The position numbers were made by a program, and so were the translations under genes. The notes under the pieces are model-generated. The model made no database searches, was not told the origin of the DNA, and saw only the letters and a program-made list of their open reading frames with translations. A stretch of DNA of 64,000 nt, taken from Paenibacillus xylanexedens (GTDB lineage: Bacteria > Bacillota > Bacilli > Paenibacillales > Paenibacillaceae). Shown in pieces: positions 53,565-62,828 of this stretch. The stretch lies in the NCBI RefSeq assembly GCF_007676705.1, contig NZ_VEBF01000008.1:102255-166254 (forward strand). Direction: 5' to 3'. The number at the start of each line of letters is the position of its first letter. Position 1 is the stretch's first letter.

Positions 53565-55055
53565 TCACAATGAAGCTGTGACGGCATTTTTTAATCTGGA
53601 TACGCCTTCTTGTAATTGAATATCTGACAAATGTGCAAAGGATAAATATATACCATACTTCGTACCGTCAGATGTTGAACTGCTGACTTCTGAGTATACC
53701 ACACCTTCTGACCTAGCCGATGCTCGAAAGACCTCATAAGTGGAAGCGTTACCTCGCCACCAGCCAAACACGTGAAGACCCGCTTCATTCTCCACCCAAT
53801 CAAACCATGAAGAGAGTTGCTTGTTCAAAAGTTTGAGTAAGAGATGGAATTTACGACTGTATAGACGATTCATCCTGCGCAGATGACGCTCATATTGACC
53901 GCTTGTCATAAATGCCGCTAACGCCCGTTGTTCGATCAGGTTGACGGGTCTTGGCTCGTATAATGCCTGTGCCTTTCTAAAGGTGTCTGCCAAGGTAGGG
54001 GGAAGAACCACATAACCAAGTCGTACTTCTAAAGGCAAGGTTTTCGTGAAGCTGCCCAGATAGATTACACGTCCTGCTTTATCAAGTGTTTTCAGAGGTT
54101 CAACATGCATTCCGCGATATCGGAATTCACTATCATAATCATCTTCGACAATCATGGCATCATGCCGTTGTGCCCAGTCCAGCAAGGTTTGTCTGCGTTC
54201 AAGGCTGAGCATTTCGCCAGTAGGAAATTGTCGTGACGGCGTGACAAACATCATTCGTGCTTCCCAGTCTTGGGGCACAACTCCCTGTCCATCGAGATTG
54301 GCTTCAATCAACCTTGCCCCCGCAGCCAATATGGCTTTAGAAATCCCGACATAACAAGGACTTTCTGTCACTACATAATCCCCAGGATCTGCAAGTAATT
54401 GAGTGAGTAGAGCTATAGCTTGCATGGAGCCTGCAGTTACTGCAATATGATCCGGATCGACTTGAATGCCCCGCATCCTCCGAAGATAGGCAGCAATGGC
54501 TTCTCTCAATTTTGGATCCCCGGTTGAACTAACCATGGCAGAGGTTGTTTTCAGGTGATGCTCACGCTGTCTTATCTCTGCATACAATCGATTATTCCAT
54601 TCATCGTAAGGAAACTTGGAGAAATCAGGTTGGTATTTGCTAAAGTCGATCACTTGGTCGCTATCCATTCTGGAATCATCTATTGGAGCGTTGGTTTGTG
54701 CATTTCTTTGAATCGTCTGCTGTTCAAACTGCTGAATACGATTTCCCCAGGCTGATAAGTGATGCGTACAAGCTTTCACGGTGGACGCATTATTGTTCAA
54801 ATCCAATTGATAAGCAACAAAGGTTCCTCTTCCATGCTCTGAATGAATGTAACCTTGAGCAGTCAACGTATCATAGACCTGATTCACGGTTCCTCTGGAA
54901 ATGTGATACGTCGCAGCCAACTCTCTAGTCGAGGGTAACTTCTCGCCATGCATAAGATTACCTTCATGAATTGCATCACGAATGGCATGATAGAGAGCTT
55001 TCATCTTGGTATATTTTCGGTTCAAATATGAACTGTAAGCTACATGAAATTGCAT
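53565..55055 (-). CDS. pdxR: MocR/PdxR-type regulator (GntR HTH fused to aminotransferase fold)
   Basis: The N-terminal ~70 residues are a GntR winged helix (GEKLPSTRELAATYHISRGT, then VNQVYDTLTAQGYI). The rest is a fold-type I aminotransferase-like domain with PLP-binding SFTKTLPLEVRLGYVVLP and TESPCYVG. ATG 55055 lies just after GGAGGG; the ATG eleven codons earlier lacks a site. It is divergent from pdxS, the arrangement seen for PdxR activators of PLP synthesis, which sense PLP. The gene-symbol assignment rests on this context. Confidence 0.85.
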   Translation of the reverse strand: MQFHVAYSSYLNRKYTKMKALYHAIRDAIHEGNLMHGEKLPSTRELAATYHISRGTVNQVYDTLTAQGYIHSEHGRGTFVAYQLDLNNNASTVKACTHHLSAWGNRIQQFEQQTIQRNAQTNAPIDDSRMDSDQVIDFSKYQPDFSKFPYDEWNNRLYAEIRQREHHLKTTSAMVSSTGDPKLREAIAAYLRRMRGIQVDPDHIAVTAGSMQAIALLTQLLADPGDYVVTESPCYVGISKAILAAGARLIEANLDGQGVVPQDWEARMMFVTPSRQFPTGEMLSLERRQTLLDWAQRHDAMIVEDDYDSEFRYRGMHVEPLKTLDKAGRVIYLGSFTKTLPLEVRLGYVVLPPTLADTFRKAQALYEPRPVNLIEQRALAAFMTSGQYERHLRRMNRLYSRKFHLLLKLLNKQLSSWFDWVENEAGLHVFGWWRGNASTYEVFRASARSEGVVYSEVSSSTSDGTKYGIYLSFAHLSDIQLQEGVSRLKNAVTASL

Positions 55056-55204
55056 ATGCCCTCCAGAGTTATAATTGAAGTGGTACAATAAAAATCAAAA
55101 TTATTGGATCTTTTTATATGACCATTCTCATTCTATACTAAATCATAGATTAGAGCGATGCCTTTATTGAAAACCACCCAAAAGTTAATAGGAGGAATAC
55201 AATC

Positions 55205-56086
55205 ATGCAAACAGGTACAGATCGTGTAAAAAGAGGAATGGCTGAGATGCAAAAAGGTGGCGTCATCATGGACGTTATGAATGCAGAGCAAGCTAAAATC
55301 GCTGAGGCGGCAGGGGCAACAGCTGTTATGGCTCTTGAGCGGGTACCCTCCGATATTCGCGCAGCCGGCGGTGTAGCTCGCATGGCAGATCCAACCATCG
55401 TTGAAGAGGTTATGAAGGTTGTATCTATCCCGGTTATGGCCAAAGCACGTATCGGTCATTACATAGAAGCCAAAGTGCTTGAATCCCTAGGTGTGGACTA
55501 TCTTGATGAAAGTGAAGTTCTTACACCAGCAGATGAAGTGTTCCATATCGATAAACATGAGTTCACTGTACCATTTGTATGTGGAGCCAAAGATTTGGGA
55601 GAGGCTCTTCGCCGTATTGGTGAGGGTGCATCGATGATTCGTACAAAAGGTGAGCCTGGAACGGGCAACATTGTTGAGGCAGTTCGTCATATGCGTCTAA
55701 TTAACAGCCAACTCCGTAAAGTGCAAAACATGTCCAAAGATGAGCTGTACGCTGAAGCAAAAAATCTGGGTGTAGCTTATGAGCTGCTGCGCGAAGTTCA
55801 TGAAAATGGAAAACTTCCTGTCGTTAACTTTGCAGCAGGCGGTGTAGCTACTCCGGCGGACGCAGCATTAATGATGCACCTGGGAGCAGACGGTGTGTTT
55901 GTAGGATCAGGTATTTTCAAATCCGATAGCCCTGAGAAATTCGCTCGTGCAATCGTTGAAGCTACAACACATTACACGGATTACAAACTGATTGCCGAAG
56001 TATCCAAAAACTTGGGTGCCCCGATGAAAGGGATCGAAATTTCTAAATTAGCTCCAGAAGAGCGCATGTCCAACCGCGGTTGGTAA
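55205..56086 (+). CDS. pdxS: Pyridoxal 5'-phosphate synthase subunit PdxS
   Basis: The sequence is a near-textbook PdxS: QKGGVIMDVMNAEQAKIAE, MAKARIGHYIEAKVLESLG (active Lys), IRTKGEPGTGN and NFAAGGVATPADAALMMHLG with the phosphate loop. At 293 residues it is full length. It makes PLP from ribose 5-phosphate, glyceraldehyde 3-phosphate and ammonia, normally with ammonia from the glutaminase PdxT. No pdxT follows here; a terminator at 56134 comes next. AGGAGG precedes the ATG. The divergent pdxR is the probable activator. Confidence 0.97.
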   Translation: MQTGTDRVKRGMAEMQKGGVIMDVMNAEQAKIAEAAGATAVMALERVPSDIRAAGGVARMADPTIVEEVMKVVSIPVMAKARIGHYIEAKVLESLGVDYLDESEVLTPADEVFHIDKHEFTVPFVCGAKDLGEALRRIGEGASMIRTKGEPGTGNIVEAVRHMRLINSQLRKVQNMSKDELYAEAKNLGVAYELLREVHENGKLPVVNFAAGGVATPADAALMMHLGADGVFVGSGIFKSDSPEKFARAIVEATTHYTDYKLIAEVSKNLGAPMKGIEISKLAPEERMSNRGW

Positions 56087-56133
56087 GATAGCAGGGCATC
56101 TAGTTGAATAGGTAGTTTGAACATTTATATAGA

Positions 56134-56171
56134 AGAGCCGATCAATTGAACTTAATTGATCGGCTTTTTAG
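56134..56171 (+). terminator. Terminator after pdxS
   Basis: AGCCGATCAATT pairs with AATTGATCGGCT around a short loop and is followed by TTTTAG. It separates pdxS from the AraC-GH39 gene. Confidence 0.9.
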
Positions 56172-56236
56172 TTCTTACTGTTTAGCTTGTTGATATCTTC
56201 AAAATGCTGTGGCTATAATAATCGGTATGAAGGAAG

Positions 56237-58750
56237 GTGCAGACAATTCGCTATCTATATGAGTTTATTCAACATCAGGACGATCTGCCTATGAAACTCT
56301 TCGTGAACTCGGTAAAACATATTGATTTCCATTGGCACAAGGAAGTGGAAGTTGTATATGTTCTCCAGGGTTCAATCATCATGTATCTGGACCAGCAGCA
56401 ATATACACTGCATGAAGATGATGTGATCGTGGTTAACAGCATGTCCGTCCACAAGATCGAACGAACCAATCAGGACAATGTGTTATTAACATTGCAGTTC
56501 GGTCCCGAGTTGATGAACAATAATGCGTTTATCTCCTGTAACTCTGCTATGAACGTGGAACAAAACGCTCCTCGCCTGCAAAGTATTAAACAATATCTTG
56601 CGCAGATGGTATGGGAGATCAACAAAAAAACGCCGGGTTATCAAAATTTCACAATGGGCAGATTACAGATGTTATGCGGATGCCTGCAGAGGTATTTTTC
56701 CAGTGGAACGAATTCCGCATTGGAAGACGGTAGCAGGGATTATGACTATAAAAGACTGAACAGAGTCCTCACATATATTGATTTACACTACAATGAGAAG
56801 ATTACGCTGCAGGATATGGCGCATTCCGAACATTTAAGTTTGCATTATTTCTCTCACTTCTTCACCGACAAAATCGGGATACCTTTCCAAAAGTATTTGA
56901 CGCTCATTCGCTTGGAGAAGGCTCAGGCTCAGCTGGCAGCAAACGATAAAAATATTTCGGAGATCGCGCTGGATTGCGGATTTGCCAATGTGAAGCTGTT
57001 TAACAAATACTTCAAGGAAAAGTACGGCTGTACGCCCGGTTCCTATCGGGAAGCTTCTCGTACACCGGAACTCCATCAGTTGAATGTGAACCGCAAACCC
57101 AAAACATATGAGGAATCTTCAAGCGGAGATTATTACGAGATGGAAACGTTGAATGCGATTGGCTCACTGTATCGATATCTGGATGCTAAGGTTGACGCCG
57201 ATCAGGACACGCTCTCTGTACCGTCTGCACATCTGTCAGATCAAACTTATATTGAAATTCGTGCAGATCAGACGTCGTCTGTCTATGAAAAGCACTGGAA
57301 TATGACCATGACGGCGGGGAGAGCCATTGAAGGTTTGCGTGAAGATTGGCGGAAGCAGTTCTCCGTGCTGAAGGGAAAAGTACCTTTTCAATATATTCGA
57401 TTTCACGGCATCTTCAATGACGAGATGATGGTGTACAGCGAGAACGAGCAGGGCACTCCTCTCTATAATTGGTCTTATGTGGACAAGTTGTATGATTTCC
57501 TGCTGGATCAGGGCGTTCGGCCATTTGTGGAATTAAGCTTTATGCCGAGCCAGCTGGCGAGATCCAAAGAAACGCTGTTTTGGTGGAGGGGGAATATTAG
57601 CCCGCCATCCGACCCTGCCAAGTGGCAGGCGCTTGTTGGCGAATTCGTTCGCCATTGTTTGAATCGTTATGGGGCGGAAGAGGTAAGACGGTGGTATTTC
57701 GAAGTATGGAACGAGCCTGACCTGGCTGGTGTTTGTTGGGCAGGAAGCAAGGAAGAATACTTTGCTTTTTACGAATCGACCGTTCATGCCATCAAATCGA
57801 TTTTGCCGGAACTGAAGGTGGGGGGGCCAGCTATGGGTTACGGATCTCTCTGGAATGATACCTGGGCTGAGGAATTTTTGTCCTATTGCCGCAAGCGGGA
57901 AGTGGCTCTCGACTTTTTCTCGTTTCACATCTATTCGGAGTATCCCAAGCTAAAAGTTGAAGATGATCGTTTAACGCAGATCATGCCCCCTGCTTTTTAT
58001 AAAGAGAGTATTGAGCTTATGCGGCAAAAAATGAATGCGTCATCGTACGGTCATGTTGAACTTCATGTCACCGAGTGGAACTTTTCGCTGTATGACCGGA
58101 ACTTACTTCACGATACCATGTTCATGGCTCCGTTTGTCATTTACCACACAATGAACACGATCGGTGACGTGAAAGCGATGGCTTTCTGGTCCTTTACCGA
58201 TGTATTCGAAGAAAGTATCGTCCCCGCTTCTCCTTTCTACGGAGGTTTTGGCCTGATTAACCGCGATGGGCTGAAGAAACCCAGCTATTATGCATTTGAG
58301 CTTATGCAAAAGCTTGGGGATGAGCTGCTGATCAAGGGAGACGGTTATGTCGGAACACGAAAAAGGGATGGCAGCATGCAATTTTTGTTCTATCACTATG
58401 TGCATGTAGACCGGCTGTTTGCGAGTGGAGATTGGTCGGAATTATCCAGCTCAACCCGCTATGACGTATTTGAGGAAAAAGGCAACAAAGCTTATGAACT
58501 TACCCTGAGCAAGCTCGAGGGACCTTATAAATGCACCAGTTATCGACTGGATCGGGAGCATGGATCGGTATTTGATGAGTGGACCCGCATGGGATCGCCC
58601 TATTCATTGACGGAAGAAGAAATTCTCTATTTAAACGGGAGGAGCGGCCCCGTCATGGGGACAGAGATGGTAAGTGATGTATGTTGGCGCAAGGAATTGG
58701 TGCTCCCGCCTCATGGCGTGATGCTACTCATTTTGGACAGGCAATATTAA
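56237..58750 (+). CDS. AraC-type regulator fused to a GH39 glycosidase domain
   Basis: Residues 1-95 form a cupin (HIDFHWHKEVEVVYVLQGSI). Residues ~170-275 are the AraC DNA-binding domain (ITLQDMAHSEHLSLHYFSHF, ISEIALDCGFANVKLFNKYF). Residues ~300-837 are a GH39 beta-xylosidase-type domain. The acid/base Glu is in FEVWNEPDL (~residue 497) and the nucleophile Glu in HVTEWNFSLYD (~617), so the enzyme site looks intact. It may use the GH39 fold to sense or cleave its ligand, and it probably controls the EIIC/GH3 genes downstream. GTG 56237 follows AAGGAAG; ATG 56291 is an alternative but would cut the cupin. Confidence 0.88.
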   Translation: MQTIRYLYEFIQHQDDLPMKLFVNSVKHIDFHWHKEVEVVYVLQGSIIMYLDQQQYTLHEDDVIVVNSMSVHKIERTNQDNVLLTLQFGPELMNNNAFISCNSAMNVEQNAPRLQSIKQYLAQMVWEINKKTPGYQNFTMGRLQMLCGCLQRYFSSGTNSALEDGSRDYDYKRLNRVLTYIDLHYNEKITLQDMAHSEHLSLHYFSHFFTDKIGIPFQKYLTLIRLEKAQAQLAANDKNISEIALDCGFANVKLFNKYFKEKYGCTPGSYREASRTPELHQLNVNRKPKTYEESSSGDYYEMETLNAIGSLYRYLDAKVDADQDTLSVPSAHLSDQTYIEIRADQTSSVYEKHWNMTMTAGRAIEGLREDWRKQFSVLKGKVPFQYIRFHGIFNDEMMVYSENEQGTPLYNWSYVDKLYDFLLDQGVRPFVELSFMPSQLARSKETLFWWRGNISPPSDPAKWQALVGEFVRHCLNRYGAEEVRRWYFEVWNEPDLAGVCWAGSKEEYFAFYESTVHAIKSILPELKVGGPAMGYGSLWNDTWAEEFLSYCRKREVALDFFSFHIYSEYPKLKVEDDRLTQIMPPAFYKESIELMRQKMNASSYGHVELHVTEWNFSLYDRNLLHDTMFMAPFVIYHTMNTIGDVKAMAFWSFTDVFEESIVPASPFYGGFGLINRDGLKKPSYYAFELMQKLGDELLIKGDGYVGTRKRDGSMQFLFYHYVHVDRLFASGDWSELSSSTRYDVFEEKGNKAYELTLSKLEGPYKCTSYRLDREHGSVFDEWTRMGSPYSLTEEEILYLNGRSGPVMGTEMVSDVCWRKELVLPPHGVMLLILDRQY

Positions 58751-58765
58751 AAAAAGTGCTCTTAA

Positions 58766-58798
58766 GACATCCTTTCAGTATTGAAGGGATGTTTTTTG
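58766..58798 (+). terminator. Terminator after the AraC-GH39 gene
   Basis: ACATCCTTTC and GAAGGGATGT form a stem over AGTATT, followed by a T run. Confidence 0.85.
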
Positions 58799-58884
58799 TT
58801 GTTTATTTCTTGTTCAGGCAGGCAAGCTAGAACTATAGCGATGGATTGGGCAAAAAACGAACCATGATGCGGCAAGTTCCAACA

Positions 58885-58912
58885 AGAAAGCGTTAACACA
58901 AATCGATATACT
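58885..58912 (+). promoter_or_regulatory. cre-like box and -10 of the EIIC/GH3 operon
   Basis: AGAAAGCGTTAACA at 58885-58898 closely fits the CcpA box. TATACT at 58907-58912 is a good -10; the cre box would cover the -35 position, where no consensus is seen. This suggests glucose repression plus dependence on an activator such as the AraC-GH39 protein. Confidence 0.55.
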
Positions 58913-58952
58913 ATGGTTGTGGCAGCTTAGAGGAAGACAGGGGGAGTTTTGG

Positions 58953-60185
58953 ATGAAGCGTTTCATGAAATGGATGACAGATTCGTTTGCGCCAAGATTG
59001 GAGGCGTTTACGAACAATATTTGGGTTTCTTCAATTCAAGAAGCCATCATGGTCGCCATTCCGATGATTTTCATCGGTTCGATTATTACATTGATTTCGA
59101 TTTTGCAGGATTTCATCCCGGGGATGCCGGACCTGACACCCATCACGACATTCAGTTTCGGTTTGCTGGGGTTGTTTATTGCTTTTCTGACGCCCTATGT
59201 GGTGATGGAGAAAAAGGAGCGGCACAAAATCAAGCTGCTTGCGGGAATGACAGGGGTATCTCTGTTCGTTATGCTGCTTAACCCGAAGGTAAACGAAGAC
59301 GGTACCATTCAGTTCATCCTTGAACGATTTGGACCTTCGGGGATGATTACAGCACTCCTGGTAGGTGTATTTGTCGCTCTTGTAATGATCATGTGCAACA
59401 AATTTTCGTTTTTCAAAAAGGGGTCTTCACTTCCCGAATTCATTATGGACTGGTTCGATTTTCTCGTCCCGATCGCCCTGGTATTAACAACAGGATGGGT
59501 GCTTGTATATCAGCTTCATTTTGATATTTTTGGACTGATCGTGAACGTATTTGAGCCGATCAATGCCGTAGGGCAAAGTTTAACCGGATTTTTATTGTTC
59601 AATTTCATTGGTGTTGTACTGTATTCTTTCGGCGTAAGCCCGTGGGTCATGACACCGATCTGGTACGCGATCTGGATACCTGCAATCGAAGAAAATGCAG
59701 CTCTTGTGGCAGCGGGACAAGATCCCGTCAATATCAACACGTTTGAAACCTTTTTCTCCGGATGGCTGGGTATTGGAGGAATGGGAGCGACCTTGCCGTT
59801 AGTTGTTTGGTTCCTGATGGCACGTTCGAAAAAACTGAAATCTGTCGGCAAGGCGACTATTATCCCGTCCTTGTTTAACATTAATGAACCTGTCGTGTAC
59901 GGAGCACCGATTGCCTTTAATCCATTACTCATGGTGCCGATGTGGATTAACGCACTTATCACGCCGGTGATTGTGTACTTGGCTCTCGACTGGGGTTGGG
60001 TACGGATCCCGAGCCAGATCTTCCAGCTATGGTACACGCCAATCGGCTTGTCCACCTACATTATGTCCGGATTCAATGGGCTTATCTTGCTGGCGGTTGT
60101 CCTGGTGATTGTATTTATTGTCTGGTTTCCGTTTTTCAAACTGTATGATGCACAGGAACTGAAGAAAGAACAGGAACAAAATTGA
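58953..60185 (+). CDS. PTS cellobiose/lichenan-type EIIC component (CelB-like), without EIIA/EIIB
   Basis: A 410-residue EIIC of the lactose/cellobiose (Lac) class. It has about ten hydrophobic helices, the amphipathic N-terminal start (FAPRLEAFTNNIWVSSIQEA) and the FNINEPVVYGAPI region, the conserved substrate/phosphotransfer loop. ATG 58953 follows GGGGGAG; the frame to 58917 has no site. No EIIA or EIIB gene is adjacent, so subunits encoded elsewhere would be needed for phosphorylation. The next gene is a GH3 enzyme rather than a phospho-glucosidase, which is unusual. Confidence 0.9.
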   Translation: MKRFMKWMTDSFAPRLEAFTNNIWVSSIQEAIMVAIPMIFIGSIITLISILQDFIPGMPDLTPITTFSFGLLGLFIAFLTPYVVMEKKERHKIKLLAGMTGVSLFVMLLNPKVNEDGTIQFILERFGPSGMITALLVGVFVALVMIMCNKFSFFKKGSSLPEFIMDWFDFLVPIALVLTTGWVLVYQLHFDIFGLIVNVFEPINAVGQSLTGFLLFNFIGVVLYSFGVSPWVMTPIWYAIWIPAIEENAALVAAGQDPVNINTFETFFSGWLGIGGMGATLPLVVWFLMARSKKLKSVGKATIIPSLFNINEPVVYGAPIAFNPLLMVPMWINALITPVIVYLALDWGWVRIPSQIFQLWYTPIGLSTYIMSGFNGLILLAVVLVIVFIVWFPFFKLYDAQELKKEQEQN

Positions 60186-60204
60186 TATCAGAAGGGTGAG
60201 TACT

Positions 60205-62478
60205 ATGGATAAATCAATCAATGAATTGTTGTCGGCATTGACTCTGGCCGAGAAAGCTTCACTCTGCGCAGGATTGAATATGTGGATGACGAAAGGAATC
60301 GAGCGGTTAAACATTCCGCCAGTTCATATGTACGATGGGACTAATGGCATTCGTAAAACGAACAGTGACGAAGAAATGGGTATTACAACAGAAAATGTAC
60401 CTGCAACGTGTTATCCTACGGGCTCAGCCATCGGTTCTTCGTGGAATACGGAATTGTTGCATGAGGTTGGTGTGGCCCTAGGACAGGAATCGAAAACGAT
60501 GGACGTCGAGCTGCTGCTTGGACCTGGTGTCAATATGAAAAGAACGCCGCTCGGCGGAAGAAACTTCGAATACTATTCGGAAGACCCATACTTGACGGGG
60601 GAACTTGGTGCGGCGTTTATAAACGGGATCCAAAGCGAAGGAGTGGGCGCTTCTGTCAAACACTTTGCAGGCAACAACCAGGAGTTCGAGAAAATGGTGA
60701 CCAGTTCGGAAATCGACGAGCGGACGCTTCGCGAAATTTACCTGAGCGCCTTTGAACGGATTATTAAGAAATCCGACCCTTGGACGGTCATGTGTTCCTA
60801 TAATTTATTGAATGGAACATATACGAGCGAGAACGAACATTTGCTACATGACATTTTGAGAGAAGAGTGGGGTTATGAAGGTGTTGTTCTATCCGACTGG
60901 ACAGCTGTCAATGATCGCATACGCGGTCTGAAGGCTGGGCTTGATCTGGAGATGCCGGGTCCCGCCAATTACAATGCTAAAGCAATCATTGAAGCGGTTC
61001 AGAACGGAAGCCTTTCCGAAGAACAGTTGGATCGCAGCGTGGGTCGTATTTTGAAGCTGGTTGAGCGGGTAACGGGCAAGAAAGACATGGATTCTTCTCC
61101 AGATTCGGACTATCATGCACTTGCACGTAAAGCGGCGGCCGAGAGTATTGTGCTTCTGAAAAATGAGAACGCGATTCTCCCGCTAGGGCAGGAGTCCATT
61201 TCGTCGATTGCCGTGATCGGACGGTTTGCCAAAAAACCGAGAATTCAGGGAGCGGGCAGTGCGAAGGTAACGCCTACAAATGTCGATATTCCATGGGACG
61301 AGATAAAGAATCTGGCTGGCGATGCCATGACCATGAATTATGCAGAAGGGTACCCGGAGGATGACTCCATCAATGATGAGCTAATCAAGGAAAGCGTGTC
61401 ATTAGCCATGAATTCCGATGTTGCTGTATTGTTTGTTGGTCAACCGGAATATGCGGAATCGGAGATGCATGATTTGCAAGGCATTGATCTTCCCGAGCAT
61501 CAAGTGAAATTGATTCTCGCGGTAGCCGCAGTTCAACCCAAGTGTATTGTCGTAACGAGCAGCGGCTCCGCACTGGCGATGCGCCCATGGGTGCAGCATG
61601 TACCTGGTGTGATTCATTCTTGGTTGTCGGGTCAGGGCATGGGTAAAGTGATTGCAGATGTATTATTCGGACAGACGAATCCTTCGGGCAAACTGTCTGA
61701 GACATTCCCTGTCAAACTGTCGGACAACCCTTCACATATGCGAATTCGCGGAGAGAACGGCAAGCTGTATTATCGCGAAGGCCTGTTCGTGGGTTATCGA
61801 TATTATGACCGGAAAGAACTGGCACCTCAATTCCCGTTTGGACACGGATTGTCTTACACATCGTTCTCCTATACGGATCTGGAAGTGGCTCAGACCCATA
61901 CTGGTGTTACTGTGTCCTTCCAATTGGAAAATACCGGAAAGCGCAAGGGGAAAGAAGTTGTTCAATTGTATGTTCACGATGAAGAGTGCACATGGACCCG
62001 TCCAGAGAAAGAATTGAAAGCTTTTGCCAAAGTTGAACTGGAGCCGGGTGAAAAACGCAAGATTACTTTTGAACTGGAAGAGAGAGATTTTGCATATTAC
62101 AACACCAAGTATAACCGTTGGGTGGCAGAGACCGGGTTTTTCCAAATTTCACTCGGCAGCTCGTCCAAAGATCTCCGAATTACGGAACGTCTGCATTGTG
62201 ACTTTGGTAAGGAAGAAATCACGTTCCACAAGTTCAGTCTGCTTAGTGAGTGGATGAGTGATCCTGAAGCGAAAAAGGAATTGGAGCATTGCCTGAATGA
62301 AATGAACGAGCACGTTACGGACAAGGTGTATCTTAACGAGGAGTTTGTGGGATTCTGGGCAGATTTCCCGATGATCAAAGTATTCCAAATGTTCGGTCAA
62401 CAATGGATGAACGAACGTTCACCTGATGAAGTTATTAATGAACTTATCGCCAAGGTTAACCAGGCACGAAATGAATAG
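60205..62478 (+). CDS. GH3 beta-glycosidase, cytoplasmic
   Basis: A 757-residue GH3 protein without signal peptide. KHFAGNNQE (~155) and VVLSDWTAV (nucleophile Asp ~230) are in the N-terminal barrel. QPEYAESEMHDL lies in the second domain, and a C-terminal Fn3-like domain follows (FGHGLSYTSFSY onward). AGAAGGGTG precedes ATG 60205; the GTG nine bases earlier overlaps that site. It starts 19 bases after the EIIC stop, so the two are cotranscribed. It would hydrolyse beta-glucosides or xylosides inside the cell. If EIIC imports a 6-phospho sugar, this GH3 would have to accept it or serve another substrate. Confidence 0.9.
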   Translation: MDKSINELLSALTLAEKASLCAGLNMWMTKGIERLNIPPVHMYDGTNGIRKTNSDEEMGITTENVPATCYPTGSAIGSSWNTELLHEVGVALGQESKTMDVELLLGPGVNMKRTPLGGRNFEYYSEDPYLTGELGAAFINGIQSEGVGASVKHFAGNNQEFEKMVTSSEIDERTLREIYLSAFERIIKKSDPWTVMCSYNLLNGTYTSENEHLLHDILREEWGYEGVVLSDWTAVNDRIRGLKAGLDLEMPGPANYNAKAIIEAVQNGSLSEEQLDRSVGRILKLVERVTGKKDMDSSPDSDYHALARKAAAESIVLLKNENAILPLGQESISSIAVIGRFAKKPRIQGAGSAKVTPTNVDIPWDEIKNLAGDAMTMNYAEGYPEDDSINDELIKESVSLAMNSDVAVLFVGQPEYAESEMHDLQGIDLPEHQVKLILAVAAVQPKCIVVTSSGSALAMRPWVQHVPGVIHSWLSGQGMGKVIADVLFGQTNPSGKLSETFPVKLSDNPSHMRIRGENGKLYYREGLFVGYRYYDRKELAPQFPFGHGLSYTSFSYTDLEVAQTHTGVTVSFQLENTGKRKGKEVVQLYVHDEECTWTRPEKELKAFAKVELEPGEKRKITFELEERDFAYYNTKYNRWVAETGFFQISLGSSSKDLRITERLHCDFGKEEITFHKFSLLSEWMSDPEAKKELEHCLNEMNEHVTDKVYLNEEFVGFWADFPMIKVFQMFGQQWMNERSPDEVINELIAKVNQARNE

Positions 62479-62487
62479 TTAAGTAAA

Positions 62488-62536
62488 AGAAAAACCAAGT
62501 TCGATCCTAAACAAAGGACATGAACTTGGTTTTTCT
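62488..62536 (+). terminator. Terminator after the GH3 gene
   Basis: AGAAAAACCAAGTTC pairs with GAACTTGGTTTTTCT around an inner GATCC/GGAC stem. Confidence 0.85.
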
Positions 62537-62640
62537 AACGTTTCGGGATATATCGTTAGGGAACGTAACCTTCGAACCAGGATGCAGCAACAACTGGCAT
62601 ATTCACCGTGACGGATTTCAGCTATTGTTAGTCACAAGAT
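62532..62640 (+). pseudogene. Fragment of a cupin/carboxymuconolactone decarboxylase-like protein
   Basis: The frame reads FRDISLGNVTFEPGCSNNWH then IHRDGFQLLLVT. The VTFEPGxxxNWHIHxxGxQxLLVT pattern is the first metal-binding motif of a cupin that is common beside alcohol dehydrogenase and CMD proteins. The sequence then loses similarity, and no start or second motif is present. It is a short remnant without evidence of expression. Confidence 0.6.
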
Positions 62641-62713
62641 TCCATGAACTAAAATTTATGGCCGTAGCAAAGAGGCACCCATATGGGGGTTTATTTTTAT
62701 TTATCAGCTGAAT

Positions 62714-62762
62714 GATATTGATTATTGTTCTCATTTACACGCTTCGACATTTACTGTATACT
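62714..62762 (+). promoter_or_regulatory. Fur-box-like site and promoter of the siderophore-binding gene
   Basis: GATATTGATTATTGTTCTC (62714-62732) matches the 19-base Fur consensus at 14 positions. TTTACA (62734-62739) and TATACT (62757-62762), spaced by 17 bases, form the promoter right behind it. Confidence 0.6.
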
Positions 62763-62828
62763 GACAATAGTTATTTTACATATGGGTCAAAAAGACAAGA
62801 GAGAATTCAAAAGGGAGAGATTATTTAC

